Assembly: GCA_009599575.1 (NCBI GenBank)
Contig: VWND01000010.1
Location: forward strand, 1 to 64,000
Length of the DNA: 64,000 nt
DNA from: Blumeriella jaapii
Taxonomy: Eukaryota > Ascomycota > Leotiomycetes > Helotiales > Drepanopezizaceae
Reading direction: 5' to 3'
Below are positions 33,650 to 47,362 of this stretch, in pieces (position 1 is the first letter of the stretch; every line of letters begins with the position of its first letter). The notes below the pieces were generated by a model. The model saw only the letters and a program-made list of their open reading frames with translations. It did not search any database and was not told where the DNA came from. The translations under genes and the position numbers were made by a program.

Positions 33650-36600
33650 TGTAATCTAGTTTATTTTATATAATTTAAAAATCAATTAATTAAAAACCCA
33701 ACTTTTTAGCTTATATTTCTTCGGTTTTCTAACCCGTTTTTGGCTTTTTTGTTATTGGTTTCTGCGGAGAAATAGCGTTTCGCTTATCGTTCGAATTATT
33801 TTATTTATTTTGCTTTTCTGAAAAATAACTTAATAAAATATTAGTCGAAGTATCGTTTAGATTTACGAACGTTTTAATAGCTTTTTCGTCGATAATATTA
33901 TTAAGCGTCGCCGCGACGAATGCTTTTTACGATTTTTTTCGTAAATAATAAATTCCAGCTTCTAAACGTAATTCTACGCTTTGCAAAAGGCGCTGAAAAG
34001 TTTTATATTAAAATCGTAAAAATAATCGATTAGTTCGTCGTAATTAAAACCGATTAACGCTTTTGCTTCGCGTAAAACTGATGGGTCGGACTACGGTTGT
34101 TTGCCGACGAATGCTTTTGAAAAAGCTTCGAAGCCTATAAAAAAAACTATTCCACGGAATAATTCGGAAATAATCGTTTGCAGTCGAAACTACCGAAAAT
34201 GCTGTAATTGCTTTCGCCGCAGTTCAGATAATATTAAATTATTTATCGAATTATCGTTTTCGAAATAGTTTTTGTATTTTTGCGCCGTGTAATTATTCGA
34301 ATAAACTAATATCGCGCCGTCGGTTTTTTGGGTCCTGAATTTAACGAAAACCTTTTGCTTAATCGAAAAGCTAATAAAAATTATTTTATTTTTTATTTCG
34401 TAGCTTTCGATTTCGTAATTCGATAAAATAGCCGAGGCCACTGCTTTAAACGCGCTGAAATACGAAAAAACTGGGCCTTTTTGAATAGTTTTAATCAGCT
34501 TAGCGTCGTGGTGTAATTGCAGATAAGCTTCGATTATTTCCGAATTATATGCGAATGCAAATAGAACGTAATAGTCGAAAATGGCGTCGGTAAAATTTTC
34601 GATTTTTTTTTTTTTTTAAAAATCGGCGATATCGAATTTTATAATTGTAATACGATCGGAACTAGCGAAATTTAAAGCGATTAAAACGTTAGAATATGCT
34701 ACGAGGCGGCAGTTTCCAAGGTTCCGGATAATCAGAGCAGCGAAGTAAAGGCCGGAATACATTCTGAAAATTTATTAAATAAAGCTGTAAAATATATTAG
34801 CGAAAAAAGCTGTAGGCGTTTTTTAGGTTTTAACTAATCGAAAATAATGCTTGTATATAACTACTTTTTTTTTTATAAAATATAATAATGGCTTGTTTTT
34901 TTCGTTATAAAACCTTACGTAATTAACGAATTCGCAGCTTAGTTCGAATAAATTTTGAAAAACATTTTCGGTCGAAAGGTTAAAAAAGTCGGCTTTTAAA
35001 AATATTCGTTGCTTTTATTTTTTACGTTTTAATCGAATTTTATAATCGCGCTAAAAGCTTTAGAATCTGTTTTAAAATTTACGTAGCCCAAATAAGTTTT
35101 CGCACGCGTTTAAATAGTTTTCGCAGTTTTTCGTCGAAATATAAATTGGTTATTAAAATTAATTTCGAACACGTTGTAATCCGAATTTTTAATAACAGCG
35201 AATCGATTAGCGAAGCCGATAATATCGATTTTTTTTATAATCAAATCGCAATACGCCGCGTAATAGCGTATGTAAAAATAGCAGAATTTGCTGTTTTTTT
35301 TAACGTTAACGTTATTCGTAAAAACGAAATTAAAAAATCGGAGTTTTTTAACGAAAAAAAGCTCGAATAAAAACGGGTCATCGTTTTTAAAAGTTTTTTT
35401 TATTTGCTTTGGCGTATTATATTTACAATTTTCCGAAAAAAGCTTGATTTAGTTTTCGTTCGAAACAAAAAAAAAAAAGCTAACGAATTTATTTAGTTTT
35501 TATATAAAAGTATCGAAATAAAATTTTTAAATTGTTTCGTCGTCGAAAGCGAAAATTTTAAGCAAAATAATTTAATTTTATATTTTTTATATGATTTTTT
35601 TCGCGATAATTTCGATATTTTTTTCCAGGTTTTTTCGGTCGAAACGTGTAATAATCGAAATCTTAAATGCTTTTATTAAAATCTGAAATATTAGCGGTGG
35701 CGGTACGACGTTTTTAAACGCAGCAAGCGTTTTTGATATTTATATATTCAGTTTCGAAAGATTAGATTCCGGATCGTTTGGATTTTTTTTTTTCGAGGTG
35801 CCGGTGTTTTTTAAATCCGATTTTATAAAATCGTCGCGTTTTCTGTTGATTAGCTTAAAGCTTATAATTCGGCGTCGATTTCCGGCTGTTTTTATTCGCG
35901 GTGTTTTTTTTGTTAGCGACGTGAATAATTTTTTCCGTTAAACAAAAAAGATTTCGAAAATATCGGCGCGTTTTTTTACGTTTTTTATTTCTACTTTTTC
36001 CGGAATCGTTTTTATAAGTATAATAGGTTTTTTGTATTCGAATAAGCGGTTGTTTATTATTACGTTTTTAATTTCGTTTTCGAATTCGTTTTCGATAATT
36101 GAAAATAAAAATCGCCGAATTGTTTTAGCTGTTTTAAAAATATTAATTGTTACTGCGTATATTTTTTCGAATTAAACGAAAATAATATTGGCTTTTTCGT
36201 TTTTTTCGTCGTCGTAGATTTAAAACGTCGGAATAGCGTCGTTTTTTTCGTTCGGTATAAAAATGCCGCATTTAGCGACGCTTAGTTTTTTATTTTAAAA
36301 AAAAGTCAGATTTAAAATTTCGCAGCCGATTAGAATTTTTTTTGGCGATTGTATAACGTCGTCGATTAATTTGCAAACAGCTGTAAAAAAGCTTGTAAAT
36401 CTGCGGACTTTTAAATTATTAGCTTTCAGAATTTACGTTTTGAAAATATAAGCGTTTAGCATTCAGATTTTTTTTTTCGTAAAAATAATAGTTTCGAAAA
36501 AGCGAGCGAAATGCCGAAATAAAATAACATCGGTAATTTTGCTAAAAACGTATTTTTAAATATTTTTTTTTCGTTGATTTAGTAAAAAACGCAAAACCCG

Positions 36601-37000
36601 GTCTATTATTTTTTTTTTATTATTTCGAGCTTTTTTCGCTTCGGCGAAAGCTTTTAAAGCGTTATCGTAATTTAACAGAAATTTATCGTAATTAAAACTT
36701 TTGCGAACGAATTTAGTTTTAACGAAGTTTTCGTAATCGAATAAAAATTCGTTAACGTTTTTAATTATTATATCGAATTGCTTTATAAATGTTTTTACAA
36801 AAACTGTTTATTAATTTGAAATAGCGGTATTATATATTTATTTAAATTCGGAAAAGTTGCGTATAATAATTCCGTTTTAAAGTAAATTAAAAATAAGTTT
36901 GCTAGATTTGGCAACGTTTTATTTAAAAAACGATATAATATCGATAGATTTGTTAATTAAAAAAATATATTATATTTATTAAAAAGTAATTAAAAAAAAG
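33650..37000 (-). pseudogene. Unassigned long decayed ORF 3' of integrase in element D
   Basis: The minus strand can be followed over about 3 kb as frames interrupted mainly by TAA/TAG, with no gypsy pol motif. Recognisable stretches: FVRKSFNYDKFLLNYDNALK (~36.69 kb), PKKILIGCEILNL (~36.33 kb), SVAKCGIFIPNEKNDAIPTF (~36.26 kb), IENEFENEIKNVIINNRLFE (~36.07 kb), a Lys/Pro/Asn-rich linker (~35.8 kb), then YFSAFKAVASAILSNYEIES in the open piece 34190-34441, and a C-terminal KPITKKPKTG at about 33.75 kb. Stops are consistent with CAA/CAG codons mutated by RIP. It could be a third retrotransposon ORF, captured host sequence, or an older element disrupted by D. I do not recognise the family. Confidence 0.45.
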
Positions 37001-37624
37001 TACGAGGATTATAAAATATTTATATTTAAAAATTACGGAATTTCGTATGCTGTTTTTCTAATAAATTATAATTGTTTAGATAAACATCCGAAAACAGCGA
37101 AAAAAGTAAATAATACAAAAAATAGCAAATAATAAAATGCATAAAAAATAGTTTTCGTAAAATGTACGAATAATATAAATGTATTAAATATATAGCTTAA
37201 ATATATATAAAGTTTTTGTTTTGGTAAACAAAAATACAATTAAACAAAGAAAATATAATAAATATTTTAAATAATATAAAAAAAAATCTTAAAACTAAAT
37301 AATATATATAAAACAAAATAATTAGGTTGTATACAAACAAAGCAAAACAAAAACAGTAAAATAATATATAATAAAAAAAAAAACAATAAATAGCAAAAAT
37401 AATAAAACAGTTAGTAAACAATCTTATATATATTTTTCTTTTTTTCGGTTATAAATGAAATTACGATTTAAATTATACTTTCAGCAGCGGAATTATCGTC
37501 CGGTCGTTTTCAAATCTTTTTAAAAGTTTTTTTTTTTTCAGAAATATAATCGCTTTGATCGGAATTATCGTCGGAATCGCTGAAATCGGAATCGCTTTTT
37601 AATTCAGAGTCCAAAAGATAAATT

Positions 37625-38500
37625 TACTAGTTTCTTTTGTAAAATCGCTTTAGCCGGTTAGCGGCGAACGTTTCTTTTAGTTTCGTTTTATCGAATTCCG
37701 TAAATTTATAATAGTTTTTATTTAATTCGGCTTCGTATATTTCGTAAGATCCGAGCCATTTATAATTAAATTTAATATCGGCCGATTTGTCGATAGCGCG
37801 TTAAACGTCGTAAATTAAAATTAAATTTTTTTTTTTAATTAGCGTTTTTTTTAACATTTTGGTTTTATTCCAAACTTTTTTAATTATTTTCTTATATTTT
37901 TTTTTTCGTAAAATTATTTTTTTTATATTTATATCGCGGTAATTTAATTGTTTAAATTTTATTATTAATAAATCTGTTTTCGTTTTTATTTTAACTACGT
38001 TATAAAACTTTTATACAAATTATTTTGTTTTCAAAAGTAATCGAACGTTTTTGCCGTATTAAATAAAAAATGGAATTATTTTAGTAAAAGCGTATATATA
38101 TATGCGTATAACAAAAAGCATTTCCGAGAATTTCCGCGATTAACGCTTATAATTTTTTCGAATAGCTTTTGAAAAGCCGTCGAAAATATTTTTATAATTT
38201 CGTTTTACGAATCCGTTGCTTTTCGAATTGTAAACTAAAATTTAAATGCGTTAAATGCCGTATTTTTTTATAAAAGTTTCGATAACGCTTTTATTTTCGA
38301 ATTTATTATCGACGTTTAATTGCTAAACAAACCGTATCGATATATAACGTTTTTTTAAAAAAAAATCGTTATAGCTTCGAAAATAGCGTTTCGGAAAAAT
38401 CGTTTTTTAAGCTATTTAAACAGGTCGTCGATAGCGAATACAAAGCACGTATGCCCGCGGTCGGTAATTAATACGCGTATAACGTCGAAATTGACTTTTT
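37625..38500 (-). pseudogene. Element D integrase (decayed)
   Basis: Minus frames read GHTCFVFAIDDLF, NVDNKFENKSVIETFIKKYG, SKSNGFVKRNYKNIFDGFSK, then KFNYKWLGSYEIYEA...TFAANRLKRFYKRN and stop at about 37,628. This is the gypsy integrase core (N-G-x-V-E-R-x-H) plus the 'KWxGPYxI...L.TFAGNRLKRF' C-terminal fold. A short acidic Ser/Asp run (SDSDFSDSDDNSDQSDY) lies just beyond, at ~37.56 kb. Confidence 0.8.
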
Positions 38501-40279
38501 TTTAAATTTTAAAAAATTACGTCGGATATAATAAGTTTTTTTTTCGGCCAGGTTTTCGTTTTTAATAAAAAATGCAGCTTTTAACGAAAACTTTGCAGTT
38601 TTCGAAATATTTTTTTTATTAAAAATCGTTTTTGATTCGGTGATAAATTGCTTCAGCTTTTTTATAAAACATTTTTTCGTAGGCTTTTTTTATGATTTGA
38701 AATTTATCGGCTTTATTATTTACTACTAAGCGTTTTTAATATATATTATTTTTTATTTTGTATAGCTTTTTTTCGGCTAAAATATAATCGAAAGTTTGGT
38801 TTTTAAATAATTTGAATTGATAATTTAACACGTCAAATAATTTGTATAAAATGGTTAAATAATATGCGATTAAATAAAAGTCGTCGGTTTTGTAATTATC
38901 GATCAAAAATTTATTTTCGTTAATCGGCTTATTCCGATCGTTTTCGGTTAAATTTATTCGCGATGCCAGCCGAAATAATAACGCGAATGCTTTTTCGGCC
39001 CGAAAATCGGTGTTTTTTATTCGCGATGCCAGCCGAAATAGCAACGCGAATAGTTTTGGTTTTATAAAATCTAAAGCGCAAATAACGAAGCAGCCGATTT
39101 CGTTAATAATTTATTCGTTAATATTTTATTCGCTTTATTTAGCGAAATCAGACGGATAAAAGCGTTTTCGTTTGAAAAGGCCGTTTGCCGCTGTATTAAT
39201 TATTTTTTTAATATATTTAATTTCGAAATTTATAAATCGTATTTAAATTATTTAATTAATAACGAGCGCTTTTAATAAATTATTGGCTTTTTTATTTAAT
39301 TAATCGATAAAAACTTTTGCGTTTGTTTTTAAAATAAAATATACGCCGTATAATTCGCTTTTTATTTTTTTTATTATTTTAAAAACGCTTCGATATTTTC
39401 GTTTAATAATATCGTAGCGTGCTTTCGCGAAGAATTATAAGCCGCTTTCGAATCGTAAAAAATATCGTTTTTTATTTTTATCGATTTATTATAATATAAT
39501 TTTTCAACCGAAAATATTAGCGTCGATAATTAAAATAATTTTTTTTGCGTTTAAATTATAATCGATCCGTATAAGCGATAAAGCCGATAAAAAATCGTTT
39601 TTAAAAACTTTTATAGTTTTGCTCTGCTTTTTTTTCCAAACGAAATCGACTTTTTTTTTTATCGTAGCGTAAATAAATGCAGCTTTTTAAAAAAAGTTTT
39701 TAATTTAATTACGATAATAAATTATAACGCTAATAAAAGCTTTGGCTTCGGTAATATTTTTATACTTTTTTTATTCGCAAATCTTTTCGATTTTTTTTCG
39801 TTAAAAATGGCGGCCAACGCTGTTAGTTATATAATCAACGATATTTATTTCGGGCATATAAAATTTTGATCGAAAGTTAATAATAGCTTTGGCTTTTTCG
39901 AAACAAATTATAATTTTATCGATGTTTTAAATATATTTTATTATATAGCGTCGAATTTTAAAAAAGATTTTTTTATTATTATAATATAATTTAAAGTTTT
40001 TTATTCCGACGTTGTTAACGTAAAAAAAAGCGATATCAAAAATGTAAATTATAAAAACCTTATATACGATTTTTACGAATTAAACGATTGAATTAATAGC
40101 TTTTATAAATATTTTTATTATACGCAGCAGACCGATTAATATTTGAATTGCCGTTATATTTCGAAATCGTAAATTAAATATTAAATAATCGTAGCCGGAA
40201 AACAAATCGAAAAAAAAAACGATTGTTAATTTTGCGAATTTGTTCGAAAATTAATCGATGTTAAATAACACGTTAGCGT

Positions 40280-40440
40280 TTCGTATCGTTATTTTGTTTA
40301 TTTCGACGATTATAATAATAAGTTTATAAATGCTTTTTTTTTTTTTCGCAACGATAAATTATTTGTTTTTATATAGGCCGTGGCAAAATTCGAAAATCTT
40401 TTGCTTAATTCGTTTTTTTAGCATTTCGATTATTTTATTT
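40280..40440 (-). pseudogene. Element D reverse transcriptase entry
   Basis: The minus strand reads RIKQKIFEFCHGLYKNK*FIVAKKKKK, matching the RT start 'IRxKxLEPCHGPYRNPWFLVKKK' with the Trp turned into a stop (TGG to TAA/TAG). Further RT sequence continues leftwards, heavily mutated. Confidence 0.75.
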
Positions 40441-41209
40441 TAAAAAATTTTAAAAACTGAAAAGGTTTTTTTTTGCCAGGTTTCGTAAAGCACGGTTTTA
40501 ATATCGATATAAAACGTAATATTAAAGCTGAATTAGCTTATTTCGGTAAAATCGAAAGCTATAGCTTTTTTTCGGTTGCGTAAGATTTCGTATAAAACTT
40601 TTTTTTTTTTTAGCAGAAATTAGATTTCGATTGCTAAATTATTAAATCGTTTTTTTATAAATCGGCTGCCAGATAATAGGTTGGAAAATCGACCGATAAT
40701 AAATTCTTCGAATTCGCTAGTAATTAGTTAAAATAGTTTTATTGCTTCGTTTTTCTCGAATCAATCGTTTATTCTTTCGAAAATATTCCCATCGGATTCG
40801 CCAAAATTGACGGATCGTATTTTATTAGCTTTGCGTTTATAAAAAATGCTGATATTAATACAAAAAAGTAAGATATATAAGTCTAGTTTATCTAATACGA
40901 AAACGAAATCTTCGGAACTTTTATTTCCGAATTAATAATTAAAAATATTAATATTAGCTAATTTTATTCGCGGTGCTATTTCGATTAATAACGTAAATGC
41001 TTTTAGCTAATTATTTTCCAGGTTTTGTTATAGCTTAGCGTTTGTTTTAAAACCAAAACCGGCTATTCGTTTTTTAATAAAACGTCGATTAAAAAGATTT
41101 TATCGCTAGCGACGGTGATTTAATTTTAAAAAAATCGGTTTTAGTTTCAGAAAAAAGCTTTTATCTGACCGTTTTCGGTGTATTTAAAATTGACGAAACT
41201 TTCTAAAAT

Positions 41210-41665
41210 TTAAAGTATTTCAAAAATAATAAAATAAAAGCATTTTTTTATTATTAAAAAGTTTTTATAAATAATAATATTTTCAACGTCGATTTTAATA
41301 TTTCGTACAATTTTATTAAATTTAATCGTATTTTTATTAATAATAATATAAATTATTCGCTTATCGATAATAATCGGAATATTATTGGCTTCGGCTGTTT
41401 CCTGGTTTATGCAATTGATTTCGGCTCTATTATCGAATAAGACGAAGGCGGTCGTACTTTTTTTAAATATTATTTTTATTTTTAATATTTTTATAGCCGT
41501 ATAAAAGCAGTTTCGTCGTTTTGACTTTTGAGTTTTTATAACGAAAATTAAAAGGCTGACTTTTTCCGAAGATTTTTTTTTATCGGCTAAATTAATTGCG
41601 ATATTATAAATTTCTTTTTGATTTTTTTTTAATTTAAAATCGTTTTTTTTTTCGAATAATTTCAA
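41210..41665 (-). pseudogene. Element D aspartic protease region
   Basis: 151-aa open piece with TAFVLFDNRAEINCINQETAEANNIPI, matching the retropepsin entry 'ALxDSGAEINCISxExAxxxxLP'. The catalytic D-S-G is here D-N-R. Lys-rich sequence precedes it, as expected at the gag-pol junction. Confidence 0.75.
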
Positions 41666-43384
41666 TTTTTTCGTTTTTTTTTAATATAAAAATTTGTTTA
41701 TTAATAATTTTATCGAACTTTTTTTTTATGTTAAATAAATCGCTGAATTTTAATTTAATTTTTTGTTTTATAATTTTTTTAATAGTTTTGTCGACGGCTT
41801 CGAAGCTAATATATTTGTCGATTCATTTCTCGTTTCGCATTAATAGTAAGCGCTTAAAAACTGATATTTTTTAAATAATTTGAACCGGAATATCGGTGTC
41901 GATATTTTTTATATCGTCGTTAATTTTTTTTATTATAAGCGTTTTTCTGATGGTTTTATCGGTTTTTTTTCGAATTTTAAAATTTTTTTTTTTTTCGATT
42001 CTAACGTTTTTTTTTACACCAGTTGGTTTAGCGAATAGAATAGGAGCATTTTGCTTTTTTATAATTCGTTGATTTAATTATGCAGCTATAATATTTGCAA
42101 ATACGATATTTGCATTGGAAATATATATATTTGTTTTTTATTTATATATTTGAATTTTATTTATATTTAAGGTAAAGAATTTTTTTTTAATTAATACGTT
42201 TTTTGGAATGTTTTTTCTTTTATTAGTAAAAATCGTTTTTACATTTTTTCTGTTTTTTAAACAGTCGTTTTATTTCGTATTTTTTATTTTTAAGCGAATA
42301 GTATTTAATTAGCTTTGATTTTCAGCTTTATTAAAAAAGCCTATTTCCGCTTCCGTCGGTCCGAAGCAAATCGTTTTATACTTATTAATATAACAAATAT
42401 TATTATCTACGCAGAAATTAAATACTTTGCATTCTAAGCGAATATAAGATTTTTCGTAATAAATTTTTCTGTTATTATAAAATCCATATTTAAAGCCACG
42501 AAGTTTGTTTTAATAATTATTTTTATTATTTTAATAGCCGCGATTTTGATTTCCGCGTTGGTTTTCTTTTTTTTTTAATAATCGTTATTATAATTAATAT
42601 TTCGCTAATTTTGATCGTTAGCACGAAAAAATTGCTATTGGGCAGCTATTATTTTTACGGTAGCTTGGCGAAATTAATCGCTTCGCGTATTTTAAAAAAA
42701 ATAATTATTATAAAAGCTATTTTAATCGTTTTTATTATTCGAATTAACGTAAAGAAGTTTTTTTTGCTGTTGTATAAAATCCTCGACTTTGCTTTAAAGT
42801 TTTTAAATCTTAATATCGGTAAATTTTAATACGAAAGTTTCGATATTTTTATTAAGCTTTTTTAAGCCAATAAGTTTTGCAAAACGATTAAATAATATAA
42901 TAACTAATTGTTTTTTAGCGATTTCGGTAATTTTTAATGGCTGGGCATATTTCTGTATTAAAGCTTTCACGTTTTTTTTATAAATAAAAAAAAAAGATTT
43001 TTTTTGATTTATAGCTTTAATAATACGTTCGCTTTAATTTTATTTAAAAACGAACTTTACAAATTTAAAATATTAATCGAAGATTTCAAAGTTTTGTTTA
43101 TTAATTTTAAAATACTTAATAGTTTTATTGCGAATACTGGTAGAAAAGCTAAGTAAAAACAATTTTTTTTGCTCGATTTCGTTTAAAACCTTTTTGTTAA
43201 CGAAAACGTTAGAAATTCTCGTATAAATACGATAATAAGCCTTAAGTTTTTTAGTTTAGCGAATTATTATAATAAACTGTTTAAAAAAAGCGATAGTATC
43301 GCGAATTTATTAGCGATCGTAGTTTCGAAATTCCGATTTCAAAGTTTTAATTAGTTTGCGCCAGTCTCGAGCCCTAATAGCCTT

Positions 43385-43576
43385 TTATTTATTTATCGAT
43401 TTAATAATATTTTTAGTAATTAAGTTATAATAACGAAGAAGTTTATCGAATATTTTAGTTTTAAAAATTCCGAAATTTTTATAAGTTTTTTTATATTTCT
43501 CGATAAAATCGATAATATTGGCGCTATTAAATAAAAGTGTATTAAAGGAGCCAGAAAAAGGCATGCGGCCTCGCAT
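43385..43576 (-). pseudogene. Element D gag N-terminal piece
   Basis: 63 aa beginning MRGRMPFSGSFNTLLFNSANIIDFIEKYKKTYKNFG, matching the fungal gypsy gag pattern 'PxFxGxNxTxFLExYExLCxDFG'. The start is placed at this Met because the match begins there. Confidence 0.7.
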
Positions 43577-44347
43577 AAAAAAACGAAAAGCGTCGTTGTC
43601 TATAATATTAGCGAAAATGTTATTAAAATTTGAATTAAATAAATAAATGTTTTCTGGAATTGCAAATTAAAAGTTTTTAATATAAAAAAAATCGTTTTTA
43701 ATAAAAGAGCTATTAAAAATGTTTTTGTATTTTCTAAAAAAATTAAATAAAATAAAATTACGTCCAGACATTTGGGTAATATATTAAAAAACTTGTTTTT
43801 TAGTAGATTGATTGAATTAATATAATATTGCTGTATAATTCACGGTTTCGATATTCCGTGGCTCAGGCCAATGCACGTACAGCCATTTTTTTATTATTTT
43901 TAATAAAAAATCGCAAATTGTAATTGTTATAATTATAAAGCGTAAAATCAAAAAATTAAGTTTTCGCCAAGCGTTTAACCAAGAAAAATCTAATTTAGAA
44001 AGGCCGAGCGCAGCGGTCGAAGCGTACGAATTAATATTCGATTTGTTATTTTTAAATAAAAAAGCGATTTTCGAATTTTAAATTTCGCACGATTCAAAAT
44101 TGCCTGACCGTAATTTCAAACGTTTTTAAAATATATTGCATTTTTGTAATTTAATAACTGTGCGCAAAATAAAAAAAACCATTAAAAATCTTTTATATAA
44201 TGCAGCTGCGAACAATATTATATAAAAAGTCTTTTAAGCCGTAATGGCGAAATATCGAAATCGATTTTAATTATAAATTTAAAAAATGCATCGGCGAATA
44301 TATAAAAACGAAACACCGAAGTTTGAATCTTTGCGTAGATTATCAAA

Positions 44348-44611
44348 TATAAAAGTAAATAAAAACCAAATTAATACGGCCATATATCGGTAAGTAAAAT
44401 AGTCTAGGGAATTCTTAGAAAAGACTAAAGAAAAAAAAAAAAAATAAATAAAAATATAAATTGAACTGCGTGCCTATGATACTATTTAAAAGAATATTTT
44501 GCTTTTATACTTGTTGAAAATAGTTAATGGCAGAAGGTCTCGGAGGGGTCCATGCCTCGACCATAGCTAAAACTACCAACTCCCATTAATACAAGGTATC
44601 ACCGTTTTACA
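44348..44611 (-). repeat. 5' LTR of element D
   Basis: Paired with 33317-33583. Its differences from that copy are nearly all transitions. Followed by the ATGG flank. Confidence 0.92.
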
Positions 44612-44639
44612 ATGGTTTTTATTTATTTATTAATTTTCG

Positions 44640-45640
44640 ATTAGCTCGTATAAAGCGCGTTTCGAATTTTGAATTTAAATTAAATAATAGTAAAAATTAT
44701 AAAACACGCTATTAGAAAATTAAAGTTTTCGACAACTTCGAATTTTATTACGATTATTTCGCTAGCGATCGATTTCGCAAAAATTATATATTCGATCAGA
44801 CCGAAAGCGTAGCAAAAGAGTTTTTTATTCCGCGTATTTTAAACCGTTCCGATTTTATATTTTCCGAAGAATTAATAAAAAAAATCGCCGATTTCCTGGC
44901 CGATTTTTTAAACGTTTAGCGGGCCGAAAACGAATTTAAAATATTTGTAATAAATACGCACGACGACTTTTGGCGGTTTTATTTGCGATTTTTTATTTTC
45001 GCAGCGAACGCTTAAATACGAATTAATAAACAGCTTCGAAACGCTTTTCGCGATAAAATACTAAAGCGTTTACGAGAAAAGCTGCATTTGGAATAAGCGC
45101 GTACAACGATTTTTAAAAATTGGCTTACCGCCGTTCGTTAAAAAAAACAAAATCAATTAGCTAAACGAATTTTATACGCGAATTGTTTTTTAATCAAATT
45201 TATTATTTATTAAAATGGTAGGTTTTTAATCAAAGTGTATTACGAGTTAAATCGAACGTACGAAAGTCGTTCAAATGTTTTATAAGCTTTTTTTCAGCCC
45301 TTTGTTGTTTTTTTTTTTTTTCTACGTTAAAACGCTTCTTTTAGCGTTTTTCTTTTTCGATCGGATTAATAATAACGTTCGTTTTTTATTTTATATCAAA
45401 AAGTTTAAAAAAGCTAATTTGCACGATTTTTTACGGGCCGACTTTCGGTTTCATCCAAAAGCTTTTTTAGGCTGATAGATGTAAACGAGATCGAACCGGC
45501 CGAAGATTCGCTTTAATAATAATAATAAAAACGAAAACCTTTTTTCAGACGATTTTCAAAACGTATATAAAAAAGTCGAAGGCTTTTCCGCTAATCGGGA
45601 AAACGCTCAGGCCTAAGCAAAGCCTTTTTTTTAAGCGTAT
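44640..45640 (+). pseudogene. Element C gag region (decayed)
   Basis: Between D's insertion point and the C protease, plus-strand frames such as FDNFEFYYDYFASDRFRK-like text and RFYLRFFIFAANA occur with many stops. By position this is gag, but no zinc knuckle is legible. The ORF 45275-45475 is part of this tract. Confidence 0.4.
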
Positions 45641-45828
45641 TGCGCGATATGCGTTATTTTAACGTTCGAAAGCTTTTTAATAGAGATTTATTAATAATTT
45701 CCGTTATATTTATTAAAAATAGCTTTTCGTATAAAATAAAAGCGCTCGCCGATTTTGGAGCGAACGGTTATGCGTTAATCGATTCGACGCTGATTAAATC
45801 TTTTTTTTTTTTTAAACTTTTGATTTAA
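45640..45828 (+). pseudogene. Element C aspartic protease (fragment)
   Basis: 62-aa piece with SYKIKALADFGANGYALIDSTLIKS, matching 'KALIDSGANGYAFID' of fungal gypsy proteases. The catalytic Ser-Gly context is D-F-G here (S to F, a C-to-T change). Confidence 0.8.
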
Positions 45829-46769
45829 TTTTTTCCGGCTTTTTTTTTTGTAAAAGGATATAATAGAATTCGTGGCTATTTAATTATATATTTTACGCTT
45901 TTTAATTTTATTATTAATAATCGAATATAATCGTTTACTTTTTTTTTGATTACTAATCTCGGAAATTATAATATAATTCTAGAAAAAGTTTGGTTGGCCG
46001 AATATTAAATTTTATTAGATTATAATAAACGCAAGCTTTATTGGCCGAAGTTTTATTTTTTTATAGTTTTTTACGCTTGTTGTATTAAAATCTTTTATTT
46101 GCATTTTCGAAAAATTTAATTTCGTTATTAAAACGACGCTGTAAAACGTAACAAAAATTTTGATTAATTGTGGCAGATCTACGACGCTGTGCGGAGCGCG
46201 AAAAGATCGAATTTTATTCGCGGTGCTAATTTCGATAGCGACGCTAATAGAATAATATAAGAAATTATATTATCGTTTTTTCAGGCTGACGATTTTTTTT
46301 TTATTATTTTTTTTTTTTTTTTTTTTTTTTCGTCAGAACAGCTTTTTCGTTTTACGAAAAACAGTTATATTAAAAACCGAAGAAAAGCTTTCGCCGCGAT
46401 AATCTTTTAGTTTAATATAATCGATAATTTAAATAAGCTATTTTCTGAATTTTTCAAACGATTAATTCGAAAACGAGTTTTTTAATTTACTATTTACTTA
46501 ATTTCCATCTGCCAAATTATTATATACGTTTTTAAGCTGATTTCCAGAAAAAAAGCAGTTGAAATGTTTTTAATCTTTTTATATAAGATCGACAGAATAT
46601 TAAACGATTTTACGTATAATATTTTTTTTAAAATTTAATTTTACAGTTTTTCGAACGTTTTAAAACGAACGAAATATCGATTTCGATTTTTTCGATCAGC
46701 TTAGCAAAGCTAATTTCGAATAAACTTTTTTTCGAATCTTTTTCTTCGGAATATAAAGATTTCGAACAC

Positions 46770-47362
46770 GTGTTTTTTAAGGCCGCTAGTAACGAGCTAG
46801 CCTTTTACCGGCCTTACGACTATAAAATCGAGCTTATTATAAATAAAAAAAAGCTGAAATACACTTTTTTGTATAAAATATCGATTTCAGAATTCGAAAT
46901 TATTAAGATTTATTTGCAAAATAATTTTAACAAAAGTTTTATCGAATTTTTTATCGCTTTTTTCGCTGTTTTAATGTTTTTCGCTAAAAAACCCGACGGT
47001 TTATTACGTTTTTGTATCGATTATCGAGTTTTTAATAATATTATTCGTAAAAATCGCTACTTTTTCCTTTTTATCGATAAGATTTTTATTCGTTTTTCGA
47101 AAGTACGAATTTTTACGAAGCTCGATATTCGTTAAGCTTTTTACAAAATTCGAATGGATTTCGCTAATAAAAAATTAACGACGTTTCGTACGCGTTACGG
47201 CGCTTATAAATGTAAGATGCTATTTTTTGGCTTTATTAATAAATTCGCAATTTATTAACGTTATATAAACGACGTTTTTTTCGATTATTTAAACGATTTT
47301 TACATTGCATATTTAAATAATATTTTTATTTATTCGTCCGACCTTTTGAAATACGCTATATA
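46770..47362 (+). pseudogene. Element C reverse transcriptase, 5' part (split by mariner)
   Basis: ORF 46770-47135 contains YDYKIELI, FFAKKPDGLLRFCIDYRVFNNIIRKNRYFF and FTKLDIR. A stop follows, then DFANKKLTTFRTRYGAYKCKM and YLNNIFIYS, the YLDDILIYS catalytic box with both Asp now Asn. The frame is cut at the TA where the mariner element entered. Confidence 0.88.

Larger units (their letters stand above)
33317..44611 (-). mobile_element. Large (11.3 kb) Ty3/gypsy retrotransposon D, nested in C
   Basis: LTRs 33317-33583 and 44348-44611, consensus ends TGTAAAAG...TTTTACA, flanked by ATGG on both sides (33313-33316, 44612-44615). Minus-strand order from the right: gag (from about 43.58 kb), protease (~41.5), reverse transcriptase (~40.4), integrase (38.5-37.6), then a further 3.8 kb before the 3' LTR (33317). 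That extra tract holds long RIP-broken reading frames and no gypsy domain that I recognise. The gag and RT motifs resemble the fungal subgroup with an 'EFCHGPYRNPWF' entry to RT. Confidence 0.9.

Noticed and set aside
35146..35370. 74-codon plus-strand ORF in element D
   Set aside because: The longer run of consistent coding signal is on the minus strand; this is probably its shadow.
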